DNA of 64,000 nucleotides from NCBI RefSeq assembly GCF_008298015.1, contig NZ_VTPX01000008.1, positions 155,406 through 219,405 on the forward strand. The letters are read 5' to 3'. Below the pieces are notes generated by a model, which was given only the letters and a program-made list of their open reading frames with translations, was not told where the DNA came from and searched no databases. Of the stretch, positions 17,242-26,949 are shown in pieces. Positions within the stretch are counted from its first letter, which is position 1. Every line of letters begins with the position of its first letter. Both the position numbers and the translations under genes were made by a program. This DNA is from Salinicola corii (GTDB lineage: Bacteria > Pseudomonadota > Gammaproteobacteria > Pseudomonadales > Halomonadaceae).

Positions 17242-18372
17242 ATGACCGATTTGACGAACACCGTGAACACCGCCGATCGAGCGGAAGTGGCAGATACGGC
17301 GTCGAGAGACAGGCGCGGCGCGTCCTCGATCAGGATGCAGGGGTTACGCAAGCAATTCGGACGCGATTCCATCGCGCTGGCGGGCGTCGACCTGGACATC
17401 AAGGCCGGCGAATTCTTCACCCTGCTGGGGCCGTCCGGGTGCGGCAAGACGACGTTGCTGCGCATCCTCGCCGGACTGGAAGAGGCCGATGACGGCCAAC
17501 TGACGATCGGCGGCAAGGACGTCATCGACATGCCGCCGCATCGGCGCAGCGTCAACACGGTGTTCCAGTCCTACGCGCTATTCCCGCATCTCTCCGTGCG
17601 CGACAACCTGGCGTTCGGCCTGCGCATGCGTGGCGAACCGGCCGCCGAGCGCAACCGCAAGGTGGCGGAGGTGGCCGAATTCATCAAGCTCGGCCCGTTG
17701 GTCGAACGCCGCGTCGACCAGCTATCGGGAGGCCAGAAGCAGCGCATCGCCCTGGCCCGGGCGCTGGTCTGCGAGCCCGACGTGCTGCTGTTGGACGAAC
17801 CGCTGTCGGCCCTGGATGCCGGCCTGCGCGGCCAGTTGCAGGTCGAGCTGCAACGCCTGCAGAAGCGCCTGGGCATGACCTTCGTGTTCGTCACCCACGA
17901 CCAGGACGAGGCCATGGTGATGTCGGATCGCATCGCGGTGCTCGACAGCGGCATCATCCAGCAGGTGGGCACCCCCAGCGAGGTCTACGAGCATCCGGCC
18001 AACGCCTTCGTCGCCCGCTTCATGGGGCACGACAACCTGTTCGCCATCACCGCCAGCGAGGACAACTGGGTGGACACCGGGCTGGGACGGCTGCAGTTGG
18101 ACCCCGCCGAGCAACGCGACACCCCTGACGGATGGCTGCTGATCCGCCCCGAGACGCTGGAACTGGGCGGCGACGTTCCCGCGGACTACAACCGTCTCGA
18201 GGGCACGGTCGAAGAGCGACTCTACCGCGGCAGCCGCATCGAATACCGCCTGACCGTCAATGGCCACCCCTTGACGGCAGTGGCCGGCAATCTCGGCCAG
18301 CGCATACACGACGTCGGCGACCGGGTGACGATCGGTATCTGTCCGGAAGATCTGGTCCGCGTCGCGGCCTGA
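17242..18372 (+). CDS. potG: Polyamine ABC transporter ATPase (PotG/PotA-like)
   Basis: A 376-residue ABC ATPase. Walker A is GPSGCGKTT, the signature LSGGQKQR, Walker B VLLLDEPLSALD and the H-loop VTHDQDEAM. A C-terminal TOBE domain (about 290-376) is typical of PotA/PotG/SpuF. It powers putrescine/spermidine import. The first 30 residues are an unconserved polar extension. GAGG precedes ATG; an upstream extension to 16399 runs through the oxidase gene and was rejected. It is followed by two permeases and the binding protein. Confidence 0.9.
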   Translation: MTDLTNTVNTADRAEVADTASRDRRGASSIRMQGLRKQFGRDSIALAGVDLDIKAGEFFTLLGPSGCGKTTLLRILAGLEEADDGQLTIGGKDVIDMPPHRRSVNTVFQSYALFPHLSVRDNLAFGLRMRGEPAAERNRKVAEVAEFIKLGPLVERRVDQLSGGQKQRIALARALVCEPDVLLLDEPLSALDAGLRGQLQVELQRLQKRLGMTFVFVTHDQDEAMVMSDRIAVLDSGIIQQVGTPSEVYEHPANAFVARFMGHDNLFAITASEDNWVDTGLGRLQLDPAEQRDTPDGWLLIRPETLELGGDVPADYNRLEGTVEERLYRGSRIEYRLTVNGHPLTAVAGNLGQRIHDVGDRVTIGICPEDLVRVAA

Positions 18373-18383
18373 GGAGAAGCGAC

Positions 18384-19304
18384 ATGCTGCAGACATCCCA
18401 GACGGCCTCGCGACGCCATGCGGTGGTCAGCGAAACCCGCCACCTGCTGTTTACGGTAACCCCGGGCGCAGCCTGGATCATCGTCTTCCTGGTGCTGCCG
18501 AGCGTCTATCTGATGGCCGTGGCGTTCATGACCAATGGCCCCTACGGACTGCCGCAGTTGCCGCTGTCGCTGAATTCGTTCGAGCAGCTGGCGGGCGTCG
18601 GCTTTCTGGGCTGGAGCCCGGGCAATCTCTACACCCTGCTGCGCTCGCTGTGGCAGACTATCGTCGCCACCGGACTGGTGGTGCTGGTCGCCTATCCCAT
18701 CGCCTATTACATCACCACCTGCCGGGCGCGGTGGCGACCGATCATGCTGCTGCTGGTGGTAGTGCCGTCCTGGACCAATCAGGTGATTCGCACCTTCGGC
18801 TGGATGAATCTGCTGGCACCGGGTACGCCGCTCTCCAACCTCGCCGAGATACTGGGTCTGATCTCGCCCAACATGGGGCTCTACCCGTCCAACTTCGCGG
18901 TGACACTGGGTCTCGTCTACAACTTCCTGCCGTTCATGGTGCTGCCGCTCTACGCCGCCTTCGAGAAGCTCGACACCGCCCAGGTCGAGGCGGCGCAGGA
19001 TCTCTACGCCAAGCCGGTACGGGCATTCTGGAACGCCGTCTTCCCGCAGACACTGCCGGGGCTGCTCGCGGGCGTGGTGCTGGTGGCAATCCCCGCGTTC
19101 GGCATGTACGTGATTCCGGAGCTTCTCGGCGGCGGCAAGGCGATGATGCTCGGCAACCTGGTGGCGACCCAGTTCTCCGGCGGCTCGAACTGGCCGCTGG
19201 GCGCGGCCGGCGCGATCCTGATGCTGATCGCGACCTTCATCGGGCTGTTCGCGATGCGGCGCATCGGCAAGCGCCTGGGTGGCGGCGAGGAGGTGGTGAT
19301 ATGA
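18384..19304 (+). CDS. potH: Polyamine ABC transporter permease (PotH-like)
   Basis: A 306-residue inner-membrane permease with about six hydrophobic segments. The first lies at 25-50, preceded by a cytoplasmic N-terminus. The docking loop is EAAQDLYAKPVRAFWNAVFPQTLPG. The pattern WTNQVIRTFGWMNLL is shared by PotB/PotH proteins. A strong TGAGGAGAAG ribosome-binding site overlaps the stop of the ATPase gene. It overlaps the next permease by 4 bp. Confidence 0.9.
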   Translation: MLQTSQTASRRHAVVSETRHLLFTVTPGAAWIIVFLVLPSVYLMAVAFMTNGPYGLPQLPLSLNSFEQLAGVGFLGWSPGNLYTLLRSLWQTIVATGLVVLVAYPIAYYITTCRARWRPIMLLLVVVPSWTNQVIRTFGWMNLLAPGTPLSNLAEILGLISPNMGLYPSNFAVTLGLVYNFLPFMVLPLYAAFEKLDTAQVEAAQDLYAKPVRAFWNAVFPQTLPGLLAGVVLVAIPAFGMYVIPELLGGGKAMMLGNLVATQFSGGSNWPLGAAGAILMLIATFIGLFAMRRIGKRLGGGEEVVI

Positions 19305-20113
19305 GAAAGCGCACGCTCAAGCGTAGCTCTTTGAGACGAGCCCTGACGGCGTTCTGGTGGCTGACACTGATCTTCCTCTACCTGCCGCTGGCCGTGGTGG
19401 TACTGTTCTCCTTCAATGCCTCCAACAGCGCCGCCAGCATGACCGGTCTGTCGCTGCGCTGGTATCACCAACTGCTCGGTAACGAGCAGATCATGGCCGC
19501 CTTCGGCAATACCCTGATCCTGGCGCTCTGTTCCTCGGTCATAGCGCTCGTCATCGGCTGCCTGATCGGCTACGGCATGTATCGTCACCGCCATCGCAAG
19601 CTCGGTTGGCTGATCGTGCTGATTTATCTGCCCATCGTGCTGCCGGACATCGTTTTCGGCATCTCCGAGATGGCCTTTTTCGTCCAGTTCCATCGGTTGA
19701 CCGGGCTGCTCCAGCCGGGGCTCGGAACCATGGTCATCGCCCATGTGACCTTCCAGATTCCGTTCGTCGCGCTGATCGTCTATTCACGTTTCGTCGGACT
19801 CGACCCGACGCTGTTCGAAGCGGCCAAGGATCTCTATGCCACGCCGGCCAAACGCGTCGTCCACTTCATGCTACCGACCATCAAGCCGGCGCTGATATCC
19901 GCCTTCTTTCTCTCCTTCACGCTGTCGGTGGACGACTTCGTGATCAGCTTCTTCACGGCGGGGCCGGAGAGCGCCACGCTGCCGATCTATATCTGGGGCG
20001 CGATCAAGAAGGGCGTGTCGCCCGAGATCAATGCCATCGCCACGCTGATGATCGGCGCGGTAGCGATGGCCGCCGCGATCAGCCTGTTGTTCAACCGCAA
20101 ACGTCAATCCTGA
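19301..20113 (+). CDS. potI: Polyamine ABC transporter permease (PotI-like)
   Basis: A 270-residue permease with six hydrophobic segments. The segment FSFNASNSAASMTGLSLRWY is characteristic of PotC/PotI. The docking loop EAAKDLYATPAKRVVHFMLPTIKPA precedes the final SLLFNRK. It starts at the ATGA overlap with potH, so the two are translationally coupled. With potH it forms the polyamine channel. Confidence 0.9.
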   Translation: MRKRTLKRSSLRRALTAFWWLTLIFLYLPLAVVVLFSFNASNSAASMTGLSLRWYHQLLGNEQIMAAFGNTLILALCSSVIALVIGCLIGYGMYRHRHRKLGWLIVLIYLPIVLPDIVFGISEMAFFVQFHRLTGLLQPGLGTMVIAHVTFQIPFVALIVYSRFVGLDPTLFEAAKDLYATPAKRVVHFMLPTIKPALISAFFLSFTLSVDDFVISFFTAGPESATLPIYIWGAIKKGVSPEINAIATLMIGAVAMAAAISLLFNRKRQS

Positions 20114-20166
20114 CCAAAGAGCCCGCGCACGGGTAAACACTGAAGAGACAACAAGGAAAAAAGCCC

Positions 20167-21234
20167 ATGTCGAAGCACACCAAGACGGCCGCCGCCGTTG
20201 CCTTCTGCAGCCTGCTATTGGGAACCGGCGCGCAGGCCGCGGAAGAGAAGCTCTATCTGTTCAACTGGACCGAGTACATGGACCCGGAGATCATCACGGC
20301 GTTCGAGCAGAAGTACGACGTTGAGGTAGTACAGAACTACTACAACTCGCTGCCGGAGATGTTCGCCAAACTCAACGCCGGCGGCGCGTCCCAGTACGAC
20401 ATTATCGTCCCCTCCAACTACTACGTGCCGCGCTTGATCAAAACGGGCCTGGTCCAGAAGCTCGATCACTCGAAGATTCCCAACCTTGCCAACGTCAAGG
20501 CGCAGTTCCAGGACCCGAGCTTCGACCCGGGTTCCGAATACTCCGCGCCCTACCAGTGGGGCACGACGGGCATGGTCTACAACACCGAAACCTTCCCGGA
20601 CGCCCCCAACAGCTGGTCGCTGATGTTCGACCCGAAGGTCAATCCCGACTATCCATTCGCCATCATGGGCGACGGCCAGGTGGCTATCGGCGCCGCTTGC
20701 GGCGCGCTGGGCAAGCCCTATGACTGTGACACGCTGGACAGCTGGCGCGACGCCGCCAAGCTGATGATCGAGACCAAGAGCCGCGACAACTTCTCCGGCT
20801 TCACCGACGGCACCCCGGCGCTACAGCAACTGGCCCGAGGTGTGACCCACGTGGGCATGTCCTACAACGGTGACTATCTCTACTTCAAGGGAGAGGATCC
20901 AGAAGCCTTCGAGCACCTGGCGTTCGCGATTCCCGACGAAGGCGCCGAAATGTGGGTGGACTCCATGATGATTCCCTCCGGCGCCCCGCACCCGGATCTG
21001 GCCCACAAGTTCATCAACTTCATCCTCGACGCCAAGATTGGCGCCCAACTCTCCAACTACAACTACTACGCCAGCCCCAACGCCGCCGCCGAGCCCTATC
21101 TGGAAGAGGCGTTGAGGCAACCGCCGGCCCAGCCCACCGACGAAGAGATGAAAGTGCTGCGTTTCACCCCGAGCCTCGAGGGCGAAAAACTGCAGACCTT
21201 TCAGCAACTGTGGTCGGAAGTGCAGGCTCGGTAG
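20167..21234 (+). CDS. potF: Polyamine-binding periplasmic protein (PotF/SpuD-like)
   Basis: A 355-residue periplasmic binding protein. A signal peptide (about 1-24, cleaved after AQA) precedes EEKLYLFNWTEYMDPEII, the family opening that places W and Y in the amine pocket. VPSNYYVPRLIKTGLV, YQWGTTGMVYN and SYNGDYLYFKGED line the ligand site as in PotF/SpuD. AAGGA precedes ATG. It follows the permease genes and precedes puuA. A second, diverged binding protein is at 22740. Confidence 0.9.
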   Translation: MSKHTKTAAAVAFCSLLLGTGAQAAEEKLYLFNWTEYMDPEIITAFEQKYDVEVVQNYYNSLPEMFAKLNAGGASQYDIIVPSNYYVPRLIKTGLVQKLDHSKIPNLANVKAQFQDPSFDPGSEYSAPYQWGTTGMVYNTETFPDAPNSWSLMFDPKVNPDYPFAIMGDGQVAIGAACGALGKPYDCDTLDSWRDAAKLMIETKSRDNFSGFTDGTPALQQLARGVTHVGMSYNGDYLYFKGEDPEAFEHLAFAIPDEGAEMWVDSMMIPSGAPHPDLAHKFINFILDAKIGAQLSNYNYYASPNAAAEPYLEEALRQPPAQPTDEEMKVLRFTPSLEGEKLQTFQQLWSEVQAR

Positions 21235-21313
21235 AGGCGCCGCTTCCCGATCTCACTGCTCGGCACGGCCGCTGGCCACGTCCGGGCAACCCATCACCAC
21301 ACGGAACGCTCAC

Positions 21314-22678
21314 ATGGGTCACCGTCAGGAAACACCAGCGCTCAAAGACTGGTTCCATCAGCACGGCATCACCGAGGTCGAATGCCTGGTTACCGATCTC
21401 ACCGGCATCCTCAAGGGCAAGATCATGCCCGCCAGCAAGTACCTCGATGGCGGGCTGCCAAGATTGCCGGACTCGATCTTCATCCAGACCGTCACCGGCG
21501 GTTATCCCGACGACGAGGACATCCGCTTCTGGAATCCCGCCGAGCGGGACATGGAGCTGGTGCCCGACCCCAACGCCGCCTTCCTGGTGCCCTGGGCCGA
21601 AGACCCCACCGCGCAGATCATTCACGACTGCTACTACCTCACCGGCGAGCCGGTCGATCTTTCGCCCCGCCACGTACTCAAGCGCGTTCTGGAACTCTAC
21701 GAACAGCGCGGCTGGCGCCCGGTGGTCGCCCCCGAGGTCGAGTTCTACCTGGTCAAGACCAATACCGACTCCGACTACCCGCTGGAGCCGCCGATCGGTC
21801 GTACCGGACGCCAGGAGAGCAGCCGTCAGTCGTTCTCCATCGATGCGGTCAACGAGTTCGATCCGCTGTTCGAAGAGATGTACGACTACTGCGAGGCGAT
21901 GCATCTCGACCTGGACACGCTGATCCATGAAGAGGGCGCTGGCCAGATGGAGGTCAACTTCCAGCACGGCAATCCGCTGGCGCTGGCCGATCAGGTGGTC
22001 ATGTTCAAGCGTGTGCTGCGGGAAACCGCGCTGCGCCACGGCATGTACGCCACGTTCATGGCCAAGCCGATGGCCAACGAGCCGGGCAGCTCGATGCACA
22101 TTCACCAGAGTCTGGTCGACGCCCAGGGCAACAACCTGTTCGCCGGTGAAGAGGGCCACACCAGCACCCTGTTCCACCATTTCATCGGTGGTCTTCAACG
22201 GTACCTGCCCGCAGCGATGCCGCTGCTGGCCCCCAACGTCAACTCCTACCGCCGGCTGATGCGCCACGAGGCGAGCGGTTCCGCGCCGGTCAACGTCGAC
22301 TGGGGAATGGACAACCGCACCGTGGGTTTGCGCGTGCCGGTCTCCTCGCCCGCCGCCACCCGGGTCGAGAACCGCCTCGGCGGCGCCGACGCCAACCCCT
22401 ACCTGGTACTGGCGGCCTCGCTGGCCTGCGGCTATCTCGGCATGGTCGGCCAGTTGGAACCGCGCCCGCCGATGGTCGGCTCGGCCTGGTCCAGTGGCAA
22501 CAAGCTGCCGGACGACATCAGCCCGGCCCTGGACAGGCTGCGGGAATGTCCCGAACTGGCCGACATCCTCGGGAAACGTTTCACCAACAGCTATCTCGCG
22601 GTCAAACGGGCCGAGCACCGCGCCTACTTCCGCGTGATCAGTTCGTGGGAGCGCGAGCACCTGCTGCTGCGCGTGTGA
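21314..22678 (+). CDS. puuA: Gamma-glutamylputrescine synthetase (glutamine synthetase family)
   Basis: A 454-residue type I glutamine-synthetase-like ligase. An N-terminal beta-grasp (VECLVTDLTGILKGK) is followed by the catalytic domain with APEVEFYLV, GAGQMEVNF, MAKPMANEPGSSMHIHQSL and NRLGGADANPYLVLAA. It joins glutamate to putrescine with ATP, the first step of the PUU pathway. It lies between two polyamine-binding protein genes. The second homologue at 25328 is on the opposite strand and shares only the family motifs, so the two probably differ in amine preference. Confidence 0.87.
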   Translation: MGHRQETPALKDWFHQHGITEVECLVTDLTGILKGKIMPASKYLDGGLPRLPDSIFIQTVTGGYPDDEDIRFWNPAERDMELVPDPNAAFLVPWAEDPTAQIIHDCYYLTGEPVDLSPRHVLKRVLELYEQRGWRPVVAPEVEFYLVKTNTDSDYPLEPPIGRTGRQESSRQSFSIDAVNEFDPLFEEMYDYCEAMHLDLDTLIHEEGAGQMEVNFQHGNPLALADQVVMFKRVLRETALRHGMYATFMAKPMANEPGSSMHIHQSLVDAQGNNLFAGEEGHTSTLFHHFIGGLQRYLPAAMPLLAPNVNSYRRLMRHEASGSAPVNVDWGMDNRTVGLRVPVSSPAATRVENRLGGADANPYLVLAASLACGYLGMVGQLEPRPPMVGSAWSSGNKLPDDISPALDRLRECPELADILGKRFTNSYLAVKRAEHRAYFRVISSWEREHLLLRV

Positions 22679-22739
22679 ACAGCGCCAGGCGAGAAGTGCG
22701 GTGAGGGAACCTAAGTCTTCAGGACATCAGGGGAATATC

Positions 22740-23828
22740 ATGAAATACGCGAGCTGGGTGATCGCGATCGCAGCCGGCATGATGGGCAGCGGCGCCATGG
22801 CTGACGATCAGGAAAAACAGTTGAACCTGTTCAACTGGACCGACTACATGGATCCCGGGATCATCGCCGACTTCGAGGCCGAAACCGGCATCGACGTGGT
22901 TCAGAACTACTACAATTCCAACGCCGAGATGCTGGCCAAGCTGAACGCCGGCGGCGACGCCCAGTACGATATCGTCATCCCCTCGGACTACTTCGTGCCG
23001 CGTCTCATCGGGGCGAAGCTGATCCAGCCACTCGTCCCGGAAGGTCAATCGCAGCAAGGCCAAGCGCTGCGGGGCATCGACAATATCATGTCGGATTTCC
23101 GCCACCCGGCCTACGACCCGGAGGACATCTACACCGTGCCGTATCAGTGGGGTGTGACGGGCATCGTCTACAACACCGACACCTTCCCCGACCCGGAACC
23201 TAGCTGGGGACTGCTGTACGATCCCGCCGTCAACGCCGACTACCCCTTTGCGCTGCTCAAGGGCGATGCCCAGTTCACCTTCTCGACCCTCTGCGCCTAT
23301 CTCGGCGAAGGGTTCGATTGCGTCGGCCAGGCCCCTTGGGTCGAGGCCGCCAAGCTGGTGGTCGCCACCCGTGAGCGAGACAATTTCGTCGGCTTCGTCG
23401 ACGCCACCGCGACCATCGAACAGATCGCCAGCGGCGTGATCCACGCCGGCATTGCCTACAACGGCGACCTGGCCGGCAAGCAGAGCGAAGACCCGGAGCT
23501 CTACGGCAACATCGGCTTTTTCGTGCCCAGGGAAGGCTCGCAGCGCTGGGTGGACGTGATGGCCATCCCGGCCCGGGCACCGCATCCGGACAACGCACGC
23601 CGCTTCATCGAATACCTGCTGCGCCCCGACGTCGCCGCCCAGCTTTCCAATTACAACCTGTACACCTCGCCCAACGCCGCGGCACAACCGATGCTGTCCG
23701 CCGAACTTCGCGAGCCACCGGTGATGCCCGATGCCGACACCCGCTCCCGGCTGTCGCTGACGCCCTCCGTCGACGGCGAGCAGTTGCAGCTGCTGCAGCA
23801 GTTATGGTCGGAAGCCCGATCTCGCTGA
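22740..23828 (+). CDS. Second polyamine-binding periplasmic protein
   Basis: A 362-residue PotF/SpuD paralogue. A signal peptide (about 1-20, ending GAMA) is followed by LNLFNWTDYMDPGIIADFE. The conserved stretches VVQNYYNSNAEMLAKLNAGG, YQWGVTGIVYNTDTFP and AYNGDLAGKQSEDPE are parallel to the first binding protein. The ligand-pocket context YNGDL differs from YNGDYLYF in copy 1. This suggests a different polyamine (for instance spermidine against putrescine) served by the same permease. The start with the signal peptide is preceded by CAGGGGAAT. Confidence 0.85.
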   Translation: MKYASWVIAIAAGMMGSGAMADDQEKQLNLFNWTDYMDPGIIADFEAETGIDVVQNYYNSNAEMLAKLNAGGDAQYDIVIPSDYFVPRLIGAKLIQPLVPEGQSQQGQALRGIDNIMSDFRHPAYDPEDIYTVPYQWGVTGIVYNTDTFPDPEPSWGLLYDPAVNADYPFALLKGDAQFTFSTLCAYLGEGFDCVGQAPWVEAAKLVVATRERDNFVGFVDATATIEQIASGVIHAGIAYNGDLAGKQSEDPELYGNIGFFVPREGSQRWVDVMAIPARAPHPDNARRFIEYLLRPDVAAQLSNYNLYTSPNAAAQPMLSAELREPPVMPDADTRSRLSLTPSVDGEQLQLLQQLWSEARSR

Positions 23829-23880
23829 TCGGCCTTCATCCTCCCCATCCCAATTCGTCCTTTCATTCATGGAGCTCATG

Positions 23881-25191
23881 ATGTCCGCGCCTTCCGACGC
23901 AAAGCACCCGCCACCCCTCGAGCACGCCGCCTCCTGGTACGCGGCCTCGGCCAACGCCGCGCCGGCGCGCCCGGCGCTGTCGGCCGATGTCAGCTGCGAC
24001 GTATGCGTGGTGGGAGCGGGTTTCACCGGCCTGTCATCGGCACTGCATCTGGCCGAAAAAGGGCTCGACGTCGTCGTACTGGAAGCGGCTCGCGTCGGTT
24101 ATGGCGCCTCCGGACGCAATGGCGGACAGATCGTCAACAGCTACAGCCGCGACATGGACGTGATCGAGGACAAGTACGGCGCCGAGACGGCTCGCGCACT
24201 GGGCGACATGGCGTTCGAAGGCAACCGCATCATTCGTGAACGCATCGCGAGCTACGACATCGAGTGCGATCTCCGCGAGCGCAACCTCTTCGCCGCCTGC
24301 AACGCCCGACAGCTCCAGGGCCTCAAGGCACACCAGGCGCTATGGCGGCGTTACGGCCACGACCAGCTCGAGCTGCTGGAAGGTAAAGCCTACCGGCGTG
24401 AAATCGGCAGCGACCGCTACACCGGCGCACTGGTCGACCACTCGGGCGGCCACCTCCATCCGCTCAATCTGGTGCTGGGGGAAGCTGCGGCCTTCGAATC
24501 GCTCGGTGGCAAGATTTTCGAACACAGCCCCGTGGTCAGTCTCGTTCATGGCCAGACGGTAACCGTGAAAACGGCGGATGGCCGGGTTCATGCCGATCGC
24601 GTCGTCATGGCCGGCAATGCCTACATGAGCGGCGTCATGCCGGCACTCGAAGGCAAGTCCATGCCCTGCGGTACCCAGATCATCGCTACCGAACCCCTCG
24701 GGGAAGATCTCGCTCGCACATTGCTGCCCAATGACATCGCCGTCGAGGACTGCAACTATCTGCTCGACTACTATCGCCTGACGCGCGACAACCGGCTGAT
24801 CTACGGCGGCGGAGTCAACTACGGCAACGCCGGCCCAGCCAATATCGAAGCGGTCATTCGTCCCAAGATGCTCAAGACATTCCCGCAGCTCAAGGACGTC
24901 AGGGTCGACTATGCCTGGAGCGGCAACTTCCTGATGACACTGAATCGGCTGCCGCAGTTCGGCGTCATCAACGACAACGTCTATTACGCCCAGGGCTATT
25001 CCGGGCACGGTGTCACCTGCACGCATCTCGCTGGCCGTCTGATCAGCGAGGTGATGACCGGGCGCGACGAGCGGTTCGATGCCTTCGCCGGCTTGCCCCA
25101 CCTGCCCTTTCCGGGCGGCAGGCTACTGCGTGTGCCGCTGTCGGCAATGGGCGCCTGGTACTACGAGACTCGCGACAAGCTCGGGATATGA
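23881..25191 (+). CDS. puuB: Gamma-glutamylputrescine oxidase (copy 2)
   Basis: A 436-residue FAD oxidase with strong likeness to E. coli PuuB throughout: YYAASAN-like ASWYAASANAA, CDVCVVGAGFTGLSSALHLAE, GASGRNGGQIVNSYSRDMDVIE, RYTGALVDHSGGHLHPLNL, SMPCGTQIIATE, EDCNYLLDYYRLT and GYSGHGVTCTHLAGRLI. It oxidises gamma-glutamylputrescine to the aldehyde. Three in-frame ATGs (23869, 23878, 23881) are possible; GGAG at 23871 is best spaced for 23881. Of the two PuuB-like genes here, this is the closest to the canonical one. Confidence 0.92.
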   Translation: MSAPSDAKHPPPLEHAASWYAASANAAPARPALSADVSCDVCVVGAGFTGLSSALHLAEKGLDVVVLEAARVGYGASGRNGGQIVNSYSRDMDVIEDKYGAETARALGDMAFEGNRIIRERIASYDIECDLRERNLFAACNARQLQGLKAHQALWRRYGHDQLELLEGKAYRREIGSDRYTGALVDHSGGHLHPLNLVLGEAAAFESLGGKIFEHSPVVSLVHGQTVTVKTADGRVHADRVVMAGNAYMSGVMPALEGKSMPCGTQIIATEPLGEDLARTLLPNDIAVEDCNYLLDYYRLTRDNRLIYGGGVNYGNAGPANIEAVIRPKMLKTFPQLKDVRVDYAWSGNFLMTLNRLPQFGVINDNVYYAQGYSGHGVTCTHLAGRLISEVMTGRDERFDAFAGLPHLPFPGGRLLRVPLSAMGAWYYETRDKLGI

Positions 25192-25327
25192 AGGCAGCGC
25201 CAGAGACCACGCGAAGATCGATCTCGAGACGACAACGCCCCCTGCAAGACTCGACGGGAACGGAAACACCCGGGAAAGTCGTGATTATCATCTCGAGGCC
25301 CTGTAGCAGTGAAAAAAGCGGTCGCGA

Positions 25328-26704
25328 TCAGACGTGACGCAGATACCAGTCGTACTCGAGCCGACTGACCGCCTGCATTGCCGCCTCGCGTTCGGAGCGG
25401 CGATTGGCGAGGAACACCTTCAGGAAATCGGCGCCGAGCGCGGCGTTCAGCACGTCCGAGGCTTCGAGCACGTCCAGCGATTGTGACCAGCTGTTGGTCA
25501 ATGTCGGCGCGAACTGCTCGTAAGCGTTGCCGGTGACGGCTTCCCCCGGAGAGACCTGCTGGGTGATGCCATGGATCACGGAGGCCAGCAGCGTCGCGAG
25601 CACCAGATAAGGATTGGCATCGGCACCGGCGACCCGGTGCTCGATCCGGCGCGCCGCGTTGTTGCCGGAGGGAATGCGCAGCGCCACCGAACGGTTGTCG
25701 TAACCCCAGGTGGGCGTCATGGGCACGTAAAGGCCCGGCTGAAAGCGCCGGAAAGAGTTGAGATTGGGCGCGAACAGCGCCATCGATGCCGGCATCATGG
25801 TCATGAGCCCGCCGATCGCATGCCGCAGGGTGTCGGTCCCCAGCGGATTCTCGTCCTCGGCGGCAAAGACGTTTCGGCCCGACTCGTCGAGCAGGCTCAT
25901 GTGCACGTGCATGCCGTTGCCGGCCTGACCGCCGTAAGGCTTGGCCATGAACGTGGCCTCGAAGCCGTGTCGGAGCGCCACGCCCTTGATCAGGCGCTTG
26001 AGCAGGACGGCACTGTCGCAGGCATGCAGCACATCATCGGTGTGGATGAGATTGATCTCGAACTGACCCGGTGCGCACTCCTTGAGCGCGGTATCCAGCG
26101 GCAATCGCTGAACTTCCGCCGCCGCCTGAATGTCTTCCAGGAAATCGGCGTACTCGTCGAGCTCGCTGATCGAGTAGAGCTGGCTTTCGGTGGCACGTTC
26201 ACCGGTGGCTGGCGACCGCGGCGGCTGAGCCATGCCAAGGTCATCGCGAGAGCGGTCGATCAGGTAGAATTCGAGCTCGAGAGCCACGACCGCCCTGCAT
26301 CCGAGCTCCGCCAGGCGTCGGATCTGACGGGCGAGCACGTTACGCGGATCGGCAAAGAAGGGGCCGCCCTCATCGTCACGCATATCCATCAGCAGCTGCG
26401 CCTGCTTTCCCCCGCGTAGCCAAGGCGTGGGCATGAGGGTGCCGGGAATGGACCGACAGATTTGGTCGCCATCACCGGTCTCGAGGCCGAGCCCGGTCTC
26501 CTCCACCGTGTTTCCGGTGATATCGAGCGCAAAGACCGATCCAGGCAGGCTGACGCCATCCCGATAGACCTTTTCGAGATTGCCGCGGGGTATACGCTTA
26601 CCTCGCATGACCCCGTTGAGATCGCTCAACAGCAAGTCGATGCTGTCTATTTCGGGGTGGAGGGCGAGAAAATCACGCGCCTCGTCGGCGGCAAGGGTGG
26701 ACAT
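25328..26704 (-). CDS. Glutamine-synthetase-like gamma-glutamylpolyamine synthetase (copy 2)
   Basis: A 458-residue glutamine synthetase homologue: LLLSDLNGVMRGKRIP at the N-terminus, ALELEFYLID, APGQFEINLIHTDD, MAKPYGGQAGNGMHVHMSL and HRVAGADANPYLVLATLLAS. This branch (SpuI/GlnA3-like) ligates glutamate to polyamines such as spermidine or to other amines. It stands convergent to puuB and divergent from puuD. The divergent 245-bp interval to puuD is unusually AT-rich and should carry both promoters. Confidence 0.87.
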   Translation of the reverse strand: MSTLAADEARDFLALHPEIDSIDLLLSDLNGVMRGKRIPRGNLEKVYRDGVSLPGSVFALDITGNTVEETGLGLETGDGDQICRSIPGTLMPTPWLRGGKQAQLLMDMRDDEGGPFFADPRNVLARQIRRLAELGCRAVVALELEFYLIDRSRDDLGMAQPPRSPATGERATESQLYSISELDEYADFLEDIQAAAEVQRLPLDTALKECAPGQFEINLIHTDDVLHACDSAVLLKRLIKGVALRHGFEATFMAKPYGGQAGNGMHVHMSLLDESGRNVFAAEDENPLGTDTLRHAIGGLMTMMPASMALFAPNLNSFRRFQPGLYVPMTPTWGYDNRSVALRIPSGNNAARRIEHRVAGADANPYLVLATLLASVIHGITQQVSPGEAVTGNAYEQFAPTLTNSWSQSLDVLEASDVLNAALGADFLKVFLANRRSEREAAMQAVSRLEYDWYLRHV

Positions 26705-26949
26705 GATGTCACCTGTGAACGTTTGTCTTGATCGTCGATATCTTTTCGTCGAGGCCGATTGTTGTCAAATTATTTACGCCAAATGACTGATGAAAGAAAT
26801 GAAAAAGCAGAAAGAAACAACAATAAATCTTTTTATAAACAGATATTTAATCTCGACTTACTGTCATCATGGCCACTTTGGCTTGGCAAGAAATATCAAC
26901 CCCGGTATGTTGAGCAAAACATAACACCCGCCATAACACAGGAGGCTAC
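26705..26949. promoter_or_regulatory. AT-rich divergent interval between ligase copy 2 and puuD
   Basis: 245 bases, markedly AT-richer than the surroundings around 26760-26900 (runs such as AAACAACAATAAATC and TTTTTATAAACAG). Promoters for both directions are expected here, probably under PuuR control, but I could not assign individual boxes. GGAGG at 26941-26945 serves puuD. Confidence 0.45.
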